Notes under the pieces: generated by a model
Told to the model about the DNA's origin: nothing
What the model saw: only the letters and a program-made list of their open reading frames with translations
The model's database searches: none
Made by a program: the position numbers and the translations under genes
Part shown: one piece after another, positions 55,617 through 64,000 of the stretch
How positions within the stretch are numbered: position 1 is the stretch's first letter
How the letters are laid out: every line of letters starts with the position of its first letter
Assembly (NCBI GenBank): GCA_036872755.1
Contig: JAVHNS010000016.1
Location: 744,001 to 808,000 of the forward strand
Origin: Orbilia blumenaviensis
Taxonomy: Eukaryota; Ascomycota; Orbiliomycetes; Orbiliales; Orbiliaceae
Direction: 5' to 3'
DNA: 64,000 nucleotides

Positions 55617-57262
55617 ATGGTCGCTGTATCGAAGCTCGCTTTCACCTCGACCTTCCTTTGGTCTTTGGTCGCTGCCCAAAATGTTGGCACCCAAAAGGCG
55701 GAAACACACCCTTCTATGTCTTTCGAGACCTGTGATGGATCCGGCGGCTGCACTTCTCAGTCCGGTGAAGTCGTCATCGACTCTAACTGGCGATGGGTTC
55801 ACAATAATGGTATGCATATTGGTTGTGGTCTTTGAGGAAACGAATCAAGCGGAGATATCTAACGAGCTACGTTCGATGATATAGAGGGATACACCAACTG
55901 CTATACCGGAAACACCTGGAACTCCGAGTTCTGCCCAGACAATGTTCAATGTGCTGCTAACTGCGCCATTGATGGTGCTGACTACACAGCCACCTATGGT
56001 ATCACCACCAGCGGTGATGCATTGACGCTCAAATTCGTCACTAAGAGTATGTCCTTAGAGTTGGTGATGAATTCCATGTGGATCTAGAAATGGCTAACAA
56101 ATTCCAGGCGAGGGTACTAATATTGGGTCCCGAACATACCTCATGGACTCTCCAACGAGCTACAAAATGTTCGACCTCCTCGACAATGAATTCACATTCG
56201 ATGTTGATGTCTCTAACCTTCCATGCGGTTTGAACGGAGCTCTTTACTTCGTGGCTATGGACAAAGACGGTGGTATGTCCAAATATCCTGGAAACAAGGC
56301 TGGTGCCAAGTACGGAACCGGATACTGTGACGCTCAATGTCCAAGAGATCTTAAGTTCATCAACGGCGAGGTAAGCGAGACTTCCTAAATAAACGGTAAC
56401 TCTTAAACAATTGGAGTGAATCTAACGGGTACGTAACAAATAGGCCAATGTTGAGGGTTGGGAAGCATCAGAAAACGACAAGAACGCTGGTGTCGGTGGC
56501 TACGGATCTTGCTGCCCTGAAATGGACATCTGGGAAGCCAACTCCATCTCGACCGCTTACACTCCTCACCCATGCTCCAACAACGAACAACACCGCTGCG
56601 AAGGTGACGGCTGTGGTGGCACCTACTCCAACGACCGCTATGCTGGTACTTGCGACGCTGACGGCTGCGACTTCAACTCCTACCGCCAAGGTGATACCGA
56701 ATTCTACGGTCCAGGAAAGACCATTGACACTAACAAGAAGGTTACTGTTGTCACTCAATTCCTCACTGAGGGCGGCGAGCTCTCTGAGATCAAGCGTTTC
56801 TACGTTCAAGACGGAAACGTTGTTGAAAACTCTCAATCAACCATCGAGGGTGTTCCTGGAAACTCTATCACCGATTCCTTCTGTGACGCCCAGAAGTCTG
56901 TCTTTGGCGACCACACTGGCTTCCAGGACAAGGGCGGCCTCAAGGCTATGGGTGATTCTATGAAGAACGGCATGGTTCTCGTCATGTCCCTATGGGATGA
57001 CCACCACGCAAACATGCTCTGGCTCGACTCTTCCTTCCCCGTCGACCAGGATCCTTCCAAGCCTGGTATTGCCCGTGGGACTTGCGATACCAGCTCCGGT
57101 GACCCAACTGATGTTGAGGCCTCGGTCCCCGACTCTTCTGTCACCTACTCCAAGATCCGATTCGGACCCATTGGTTCGACCTTTGATGGCCCTGCTGCTA
57201 TTAAGCAGAGGATGGCTAGGCGCAAGAGGGGTATGAAGAGATTTTCTTCCATGTCGGCTTAA
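55617..57262 (+). CDS. GH7 cellobiohydrolase, no cellulose-binding module
   Basis: This is a secreted reducing-end cellobiohydrolase (CBH I type) that processively releases cellobiose from cellulose. Exons are 55617-55809, 55885-56046, 56108-56370 and 56444-57262, giving 478 residues. The signal peptide ends VAA, with Gln as first mature residue. [28 protein letters not shown] and the [13 protein letters not shown] joins confirm the introns. The catalytic motif EMDIWEAN gives Glu232 (nucleophile), Asp234 and Glu237 (acid/base) in precursor numbering. [13 protein letters not shown] and a long exo-loop set ([34 protein letters not shown]) fit a CBH rather than an endoglucanase. The core ends at GPIGSTF; instead of linker and CBM1 there is a short basic tail ([13 protein letters not shown]) then stop. 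Confidence 0.95.
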
Positions 57263-57994
57263 ATACCCATTATCTAGGGTATATACTAAATTATCTCCTT
57301 GGAAGAGATATATATCGAGAAGCGCCTTGACGGCTTATTCGACCAGATTGTATAACTAACAACGACTCACTTTGATGATTCATTTTTATATTCTTCTGTA
57401 TCAAACATTTTGGCTTTTTAGAGCACTGTGCATACTTTTTTATTGGCAGATGTACATACATGCATATAAGCCTTTGATTTTACGGTTTAGCTGCAAGATC
57501 TTGAGTTAACCATATGCCAGAATGGGTGTATAAGGGGCTTAGTTTTCCTTTTCGAGGCTTTTATGTGCCTTCCTGTATATGATATAGAATGTCTATACCG
57601 GATCAGTCAATCAAAGATAATTCAATTTACTCTACTGCTCAGTATATAAGGGAGATGTTATCATGATCTTGAAAAATATTAATAAGCTCACCAGCAGATA
57701 TTAAGCGAGGTGTAGCTAATATACTATAAACTATTTAGATTTAGGATTGATTTAATGGCTAATTTATATCATAGATTGTCTGCCATTTTGTCATATATGA
57801 ACTGGATAACTAGAAATAGGGGAATATCCCCCTTTTATAGTAAGAGGCCAATATGCCTTATCACCTAGCGGCGTAGATTTCTAGTTGGAATACTTTCGTC
57901 TCATCTAATTGGCATAAAAAATTAGCGTTGTAGGCCCCTAGCATCTGCAGGTGGCCTGCAATTCTAGGGCTGGTATCGAACTACCAACTATCGC
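57263..57994. other. Intergenic, AT-rich
   Basis: This AT-rich spacer contains the GH7 3' end. Near 57946-57986 there are two small hairpins (GCAGG/CCTGC and TGGTA/TACCA). No gene is recognised. Confidence 0.5.
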
Positions 57995-58207
57995 CTATGT
58001 CTTCTTCTTTGTAGGCGGGTCAGGTGGTCCGCCTTGACAAGTAAAACAGAAGTAGCTGGCGTAGAGAGTCGATGGGATGTGGGGTTGAACCATTCCGCAC
58101 ACAACGTTGGCACCCTGAAGCCGAATTGGACAGCGTACTACAGGAGGTTTTGTGGTTTCGCAGCGGTAGTGGCCGCAGCCGTAATAAAAGGTTTCGTAAA
58201 AACACAT
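57995..58207 (-). CDS. Small cysteine-rich protein, 70 residues
   Basis: The frame starts MCFYETFYYGCGHYRCETT and contains seven cysteines (positions 2, 11, 16, 26, 37, 54 and 57) and one CGH motif, ending PTKKKT. The opening MCxYE..YYGCGH recalls a group of short fungal proteins with zinc-binding-like Cys/His spacing, from memory of such sequences; I cannot name a function. There is no signal peptide, so it is probably intracellular. Alternatively it could be one exon of a longer gene, or a relic. Confidence 0.45.
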   Translation of the reverse strand: MCFYETFYYGCGHYRCETTKPPVVRCPIRLQGANVVCGMVQPHIPSTLYASYFCFTCQGGPPDPPTKKKT

Positions 58208-59751
58208 CTCGGTTTTTTCTCTACATTGTATTTGTACAATTGTATTAGAACGGTTCGATCAATTAAGTGGATCTGGGAGATATAAACTTACCAGAAGCAA
58301 TATCTAGGAGTACTTTCGAGATGGAATATTTCTTACAAGACACTCAGGTAGGTTTATGATTCTCGTACTGAGGTGGCGGGCCTGGAAGCAATCTATGGCT
58401 GTCTTAAGGATACGGGAGTTTATACATATGCAAATATGTTAATTGATATTAGGCAGAAAATGACTAGTAAGGATTTGACACCAAATGTCATATAATCTGT
58501 CTGGTGGTGCCGACCTCGTAGTTGCAAGACCATTATTTGCCAAAAAAAAAAATAAAAGAATAAAAGTGTGTCGTTTTAAAATTTACTTCAGATTCTGACT
58601 ATTCCAGAAATACAAGACAACCAATCGCGTGTTTGAGGCAGGATACATCATGAACGGCAACAGGTGGATTCGAGGCCCTAACTTAACCGCTTTCTACTGT
58701 ATGGAATACAGAGAAAGGATACTGATTTAATGTTTTGAGCTATGATAAGCAAGATCTTTGGGACTGCAGAAACAAAGCTTCAAGTCTATACCTACATGGG
58801 CAGGCTAGGGCTTAAGTATGTTTATATACCTACTGTATACATGATATCAACTGCGGATTATTCCAAGGCCATCGATAATCTACCAAAATATTAAACTATT
58901 CACAAAAAACATCATGAAAGACGATGGTAGTGGGCAATAGTTAAATCGATATCCGTTTTTAAATGGACACTTTGTTGGAATTTGATATGTGCCTCAAATC
59001 GAGATATGGGCTCCTGCTAGAATGGGTCTGAACATAACAACAAGGCCCACGGAATTCGATCCTGTTTCTGCATTCCAGGATAGCCTGCATATTGGGCCGT
59101 CTGCCAAACCGCAAAATCTTATTTTTAATAGGCCAGCCGCATGATAGTTGCACTTAAATGCTTCCACCCATTATCACTAATCAACCCGAGCCCCATCATA
59201 TTAAACGTAGCTAACTTGGCTTAAACAGAAAATCTTCGCGAAGACCGAATAAAACGTCTGTCTGTTTATTTGTTCGAGTGCTATCCGATATCCGTTTTAC
59301 CACAAATCTCGGGAACAATTTGCCGAAAAGGAATCCTGTATCACAATTCGAAAAACAAAAGATGGGATGAAAGAAAACCCACCCAGGCTTAAACAACTGA
59401 CCCATCTCCAGTTCTGTGTCTACATCCGAATGCAGGCAAGGATGGCGCTTGTTCTAGACCCATGGCGCCGACCAATCACCAACTGCGCCTCCACTTAACC
59501 CCAGCTTGAGTCGTATCGTCCTCGGCCGATGTTTAAATTTAAGCTTACCATCTACCGACTCCTCTTTTTTTCCAGCCGAAGTCGAAATCAGGACGCCTTT
59601 TTAAGCTCGCCGCATCCATGTAAATTAAAAGAAGGCTTCGAAGCTTGCACTCTTAACTACACCTGCGCCTTCTCTTGGGTGTTCGTTTTTGTTGCCTTCA
59701 CCCGAAACGTTGACTCGAACAACGGTTGGATCCACAGCGACAAACTTCACC
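58208..59751. other. Intergenic, no gene seen
   Basis: About 1.5 kb with only short frames; the right 250 bases should be the leader and promoter of the coiled-coil gene. Confidence 0.55.
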
Positions 59752-60600
59752 ATGGCCGCATACAACAGCACGGCGCTCCGAGCTCGCCCAGATTCCATCG
59801 TCTCGGATATCTCAGACGACGGTCCAGATACCGCCCAGCAGAAACCATCACGCGACTACGTCCCTTCGTTGTCCTCTGATCACTCGTACGGATACCAACG
59901 CCGTGCTGTGTCACCAACAGACGAGAGCAACCCGAACCCGAACCAGAAATTGGTTTCACCGTCACAGGCAAGTGAAAATGGCGATACAAGTCTCAGTGAG
60001 GTTGCAGAGGCCTACAGGAATCAGGCGATGATCTCTGGGGGCCCTGATCGAGGCGGGAGGAGAACACCAAGGCCATATGAGAGGGGCGAAGTCACATCTG
60101 ATGTGATCGAGGGGCTCCAAGATGAGATCGAGAGATTGAGGGTACTGCTCGATCAAGAACAGGACAAGAGGGAGGAGCTTAAGGCGCAGTTTAATCGCTG
60201 GAGGGATGCTATGTGAGTATTTTCGAACCCATCGCAGTGCTTTGGTTCACGACAACTTGCGGCTGACTTTGGGCTGAAAGGGCGCACAACACAAAAGCAT
60301 ACATTAAGAATTCTCAGGTCAACCTTCATAAGAACCATATGCGCATCTATCCCTTGCTTAATGACGAAGGAGACTACCCAGATATGGTAGTATTCCCGAC
60401 AACGGTGGGCTCGATGATGAAAATGAATGGTAAGTGGTTGCCACGTTGTTCCACGTGTAGTGATTCGCCCATGCTCATGGCCATTTACAGAAGCGCATTT
60501 GACTCGGCTCGTCGTTTTCTACGGTTTACAAACCGACCCTGGAATGGACTACTATGCCAAATACTGCGCTCTACGAGACCATCTTGGCATCGAACCTTAG
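59752..60600 (+). CDS. Coiled-coil protein of unknown function
   Basis: Exons are 59752-60212, 60281-60429 and 60491-60600, giving 239 residues. The ATG has an excellent CACCATGG context. Residues 1-110 are disordered and Ser/Pro/Asn-rich. A coiled coil spans about 117-152 (VIEGLQDEIERLRVLLDQE). The second join gives RWRDAMAHNTKAYIKNSQ, and the C-terminal region contains MRIYPLLNDEGDYPDMVVFP and, after the third exon, YGLQTDPGMDYYAKYCALRD ending GIEP. The phase-consistent splicing and ordered C terminus argue for a real, probably conserved fungal gene, but I do not recognise the domain. Confidence 0.75.
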
Positions 60601-60934
60601 CGGTACCTCACGTCGATAGAATACATCGTTCACATTTGGCAATCTCGCCCGATAAATCTTTATTCCAACGTCCAGCTCCTAAATTTAATATAGCATACAG
60701 GCATGTAGATACTCTATATTCACGTTTTTAGCACGTTGCAGGTTTGCATAGTGATTCATTCTATTTGCTCTATTCTATCATTTCATATTATTCTCTATTT
60801 GAAATTTATCCGTACCATATTTCCCACACAGTTCGAAACGCCTATCCAGGGTATCAGCGAAGTTTCCTTAAATACATTCACCGCCCACCGACCACCAACC
60901 AGTTTTTAATAAACATATATTGCTACCATACAGA
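60601..60934. other. Convergent intergenic region
   Basis: This short AT-rich spacer lies between the converging coiled-coil and F-box genes; it holds only their 3' ends. Confidence 0.6.
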
Positions 60935-61735
60935 CTACCTTACCGGATTCCTAGCTATGCGTGACGTCATGCAACCGACGTCGAAATCCATATTAGGGCG
61001 TGGAGCGAAGAGTCGAAGTGGAATTGTCAACTTCTCAGGCTGATCCTGATCCATTTCGACCGATACTGAGATTGATATGTCCCCCGTTGCGTTTTTAAAA
61101 CAATTTTCCACGAAATAGTTGCAAAGAATCCAGCTTGTTGGCTGCCGTTGGTAATTGATTCTGTATTCCCGATCACCGCTCCTCCAATCTCGCATCATGT
61201 TGAGAAATTTCATAACAGAAATTTTCTCGCCTGCTACCAGTCTCTGTGGCATGAAAAACGTGCCATTGGAGCCACGGTACCTAGACGTGAAGAGCCCAAT
61301 GACTATGGCCGTATCGGATTCGGAGCATTGGAAGGCGGAATGGTTTCCGAGTCCCTTCATGTGAGGAAACTTTCTGCGAATGCGCGAAGCTGTATCTACC
61401 GATGCCGGTTGCTCGTCATGCTTAATATCGAGGTGCGCCCAGGTCAACTTGCTCAGATTTTCGTCCCAGAGCAGTGTGTTCTGGTAGACTAGAGCTTTGT
61501 GGATCAGGGGTGTTTTGTGCTTATCGTCCCAGTTAATTGTCGTAGATCGGCTCTTGTAGATTGGTTGGTAGAGCTTGCGACGATGGCAGGGTCTGGACAG
61601 CTCATGCTTCCAAGCTTTGCAAACCTGTGAAAGGAGGCCGTGCTGAAACCATTCGCTGTCCTCGAGTATTTTGAATTGTAGCTCAAGTGGCAGTGTTGAA
61701 GATAAGTGGCCATGTGCGGGAGATGTTTCGCTCAT
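60935..61735 (-). CDS. F-box protein
   Basis: This is a single-exon protein of 266 residues with an N-terminal F-box at about 15-52 (LPLELQFKILEDSEWFQHGL, then SQVCKAWKHEL), a likely Skp1-binding subunit of an SCF ubiquitin ligase. The rest has no named repeat; a PLIHKALVYQ phrase follows the F-box and the C terminus is rich in beta-type residues. It shares general plan but little sequence with the F-box protein at 23.3-24.5 kb. Target unknown. Confidence 0.75.
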   Translation of the reverse strand: MSETSPAHGHLSSTLPLELQFKILEDSEWFQHGLLSQVCKAWKHELSRPCHRRKLYQPIYKSRSTTINWDDKHKTPLIHKALVYQNTLLWDENLSKLTWAHLDIKHDEQPASVDTASRIRRKFPHMKGLGNHSAFQCSESDTAIVIGLFTSRYRGSNGTFFMPQRLVAGEKISVMKFLNMMRDWRSGDREYRINYQRQPTSWILCNYFVENCFKNATGDISISVSVEMDQDQPEKLTIPLRLFAPRPNMDFDVGCMTSRIARNPVR

Positions 61736-62740
61736 TTTGACTTGTAGCTTTAGAGCACGAACTAAGAATTTATTTGCTTGAATCGGATTGACTTCAAAGG
61801 AGCTGAAGTAAGCAGCGAAGGTCTAAAGTGAAAGATTGTAATCATGGCAAAGAAAATACGGGGGCAACCGGATCGTCCGGACAAAACCCACACCGGCCCG
61901 GCTTACAGTTGGCGCTTTGGTCCCTGCACAATTTGAACAAGCTGGCAGTCTCAAAAACATAGGGGTTATCGGACATGTCCATGCCTGTCTGAACAGCGGC
62001 TAGCTACTAGCTCGCTAACCTTATCACTTTCACACGGGGGGCCAACCTACCATGGCGCAATCCGGCTCCACTATTTGTTGCATTTTCGAGGAGGTTTGTG
62101 TTGTCTACAACGCCACAATTGTGTGGCTTTTTCCCTGTGCGACATGGGATATTTCCAGAATCAGACAGAAACCGTTTTCGATCATGACATGGGAGCCCAA
62201 AAAAATCGCAAAATACGATTTTGGTTATCGGGTAACATACCGCCGATCATGTACGGAGTACTTGGTTGCACAAGTTCTGAAAATGGCAATACCGAATCTC
62301 TCTAAACCAATGCATTAATAAAGTGGTCGTTTACGTATTCGAAATTCCCCAACCAGGTACCCCACATTCATGTCCAGTTATTCAAAACAAAACAACAGGT
62401 TTCCAAAGATACCTTTCACCAGAAATAACACCATGGCGCCTCATTTTATTACATTTAGGCAGATTGCTACCATGAAATCAAACGTACACACAGCTAGAGA
62501 CTGACTACGAGGTTCTCGTTGTACATTATCTGCAACAGCTTTTGCCAAGGAAGTCAACAGAAAGTCGATTCGAAATATATTAGACCGTACAATACTCACA
62601 TAACAAAAAAGAAAAATAAAAAAAGGAGAAGAAACTGAAGAAGAGAGCCCGGCGTAGCCTCCAAAATGGGTTGTACTATGAGGTAGACATGCCCCACGTA
62701 TTCTAGTATATATATGTAAAGTGAACCTTCAATTTCCTCC
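61736..62740. other. Intergenic, no gene seen
   Basis: This 1 kb spacer contains an 88-codon plus-strand frame (62052-62318) with an unlikely composition and no features. The F-box gene promoter lies at the left end and the 3' region of the HExxH gene at the right. Confidence 0.5.
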
Positions 62741-63766
62741 TCACTCGTCAGCAAATTTGACTCCACAAGCCACAACCTTATTCCTATCTTCTTCTTCAAG
62801 TGCCAGTCTATCCTGGGCATCCTTCTTTACAAATCTTGATGGTGGGACCTTGCCCTCGCAGATGCCACCGTAGATCAAGTACTTGGCCCGATACTTGTCG
62901 AGGATCCGATTGAGTTGGTTGTTGAAGCAGCCTGGGTCAGAGGGTTTTGGAATAAATCCTCTGATAACCTTGAACAATGCAATGACGGTGACTTGGGCAA
63001 AGTCCTCGATAGCATTGACATTTGCATAACTGTCTGGAACGCAAGAGTCCTTCGATAGAGCCGTCTTCCAAGCTTGTGAACCTGGATACCACATGTATTA
63101 TTAGCATTCAAGTATGAACAAGCGCGATTATACCGCACTCATAGCATTTTAATTTAACTTACCACTCTCAGCGTCACTAGGTTTCAGCATAGCGTCCATT
63201 TGATGACCAGTCTCGTGAATCCAAACAGAAGGAGTTTTGCAGTTCCCCTTGAAAAGGATGTCTCCGCGGTCGGTGTATGCCAGTGCTGAGCAGCTATCAT
63301 CTGGGACCGAGATTGGATGCCTCACGAGGGCTCGCATGTGCAACGGCAGTCGACCAAATAAGCTAGCCATTGTTTTGATATCAACTGGGGAGTTCTTAGC
63401 CCGACAGAAGATCCATGACTGGAGACATCCCTATGTTGCAAACATATGTTAATTCCTTTATTTTTTTTCTTTCAATCTTTCGGTATCTCTATTCGTGACC
63501 GTAAAGTTTCTTACATGTGCGTATGTGATATTGTAGACCTCGGTGTCTTTTGGGTCGATTCCTAATTCCGTAAACCGAACCTTGCACCCGGATGGGATCA
63601 AGTCATTGTTCCACTTCTTGATGTTGTGCTGCTCAGGGTTAGTGTGTTCGAGAATGCCTGCGTCGACTTTCTCGTGAAGCCCGTTTGGGTAGGCCAATTT
63701 GTTTTTGAGATCTGCTTGAACGCCGGCGATTCCAAGAAGAATAAGTAGTGTGCTTGAGAACAACAT
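62741..63766 (-). CDS. Secreted HExxH protein, conidiation-specific protein 13-like
   Basis: This is a predicted secreted protein of 286 residues. Exons are 63766-63515, 63430-63163 and 63081-62741. A signal peptide (about 1-19, ending VQA) is present. The joins give TYAHGCLQSWIFCRAKNSP and ESGSQAWKTAL in phase. A zincin-type motif WIHETGH places His156, Glu157 and His160 for metal binding and catalysis. GRLPLHMRALVRHPISVPDD and LPSVWIHE-like phrases recall the Neurospora con-13 family, from memory. A third zinc ligand cannot be assigned by eye; DFAQV downstream is a candidate region. It could be a protease or an inactive relative. Introns have donors GTAAGA and GTAAGT and a GCTAAT branch. 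Confidence 0.8.
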
Positions 63767-64000
63767 TTTACACCTTTATATATATAATTATGTATAATTA
63801 TACAGTTAAAAGAATTTTCGTATATCTGCTAGATAGGTGATTATTGTGCAACTTACAAAGAAGATGGTGCCATTCAGAGGCTCTTTTATAGATACGACTC
63901 CCATTAGACGGAATCATATATCGTGGTATACGGTTGGTATGCCAACGAGTTAACTGAGTATTCAGTCCCTCTTTCTACGATTGATAGTAGAGAATCCGCT
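63767..64000. other. Promoter region of the HExxH gene
   Basis: On the minus strand TATAAAAGAG occupies 63890-63881, about 120 bases upstream of the ATG, and is a likely TATA box. Nothing else is seen before the window ends. Confidence 0.55.

Noticed and set aside
57940..57990. tRNA-like T-arm (GGTAGTTCGATACC on the minus strand)
   Set aside because: The stem-loop has a 6-base loop and lacks matching acceptor, D and anticodon arms at the right distances.
62052..62318. 88-codon plus-strand frame
   Set aside because: Trp/Cys-heavy random-looking composition with no features or splice signals.

Overview
The window is nuclear DNA of a filamentous ascomycete (Pezizomycotina). The genes carry short introns of about 45 to 190 bases with GTNNGT donors, CTAAC-type branch sites and YAG acceptors. 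The gene set is typical of such fungi: GH55 and GH7 glycoside hydrolases, F-box and 2EXR-type proteins, a threonine-rich secreted protein and a con-13-like secreted protein. The style of the F-box and threonine-rich proteins hints at Orbiliomycetes, but this is only an impression. I see no transposase, CRISPR array, rRNA gene or convincing tRNA. All exon boundaries were worked out by hand from splice signals and reading-frame phase.

Layout. 0-6 kb: 3' part of a GH55 exo-beta-1,3-glucanase, an exosome cofactor Mpp6 gene with a zinc knuckle (minus strand), and a 2EXR-type gene. 6-8.3 kb: no intact gene, one F-box-like relic. 8.3-11 kb: complex I subunit NDUFS6 and a Vps75/NAP histone chaperone. 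11-16 kb: long repeat-rich intergenic region. 16-19.3 kb: M16 metallopeptidase of the insulysin/Ste23 type. 19.3-28.7 kb: mostly non-coding, with one F-box gene and an orphan core promoter. 28.7-37 kb: four lineage-specific proteins (a disordered D/K/W-rich protein, a small membrane protein, a secreted threonine-rich protein, and a multi-pass membrane protein with a cysteine-rich ectodomain). 38.6-41.7 kb: a short-chain dehydrogenase and a G/P-rich disordered protein. 44-51.4 kb: a compact housekeeping block with MGST3-like MAPEG protein, Ssf1 ribosome biogenesis factor, Mus81 nuclease and proteasome ATPase Rpt5. 52-53 kb: two small hypotheticals. 55.6-57.3 kb: GH7 cellobiohydrolase. 58-63.8 kb: a small cysteine-rich protein, a coiled-coil protein, an F-box gene and a secreted HExxH protein.

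The genes are independently transcribed and there is no evident biosynthetic cluster. The two polysaccharide hydrolases and three secreted or surface proteins point to a saprotrophic or cell-wall-interacting lifestyle. The rest is core cell biology: RNA surveillance, ribosome assembly, chromatin, DNA repair, protein turnover and respiration. The least explained items are the ectodomain plus about seven-helix protein at 35.3-37.0 kb, the His/Trp-rich protein at 28.7-30.7 kb, and the Mpp6-zinc knuckle fusion.
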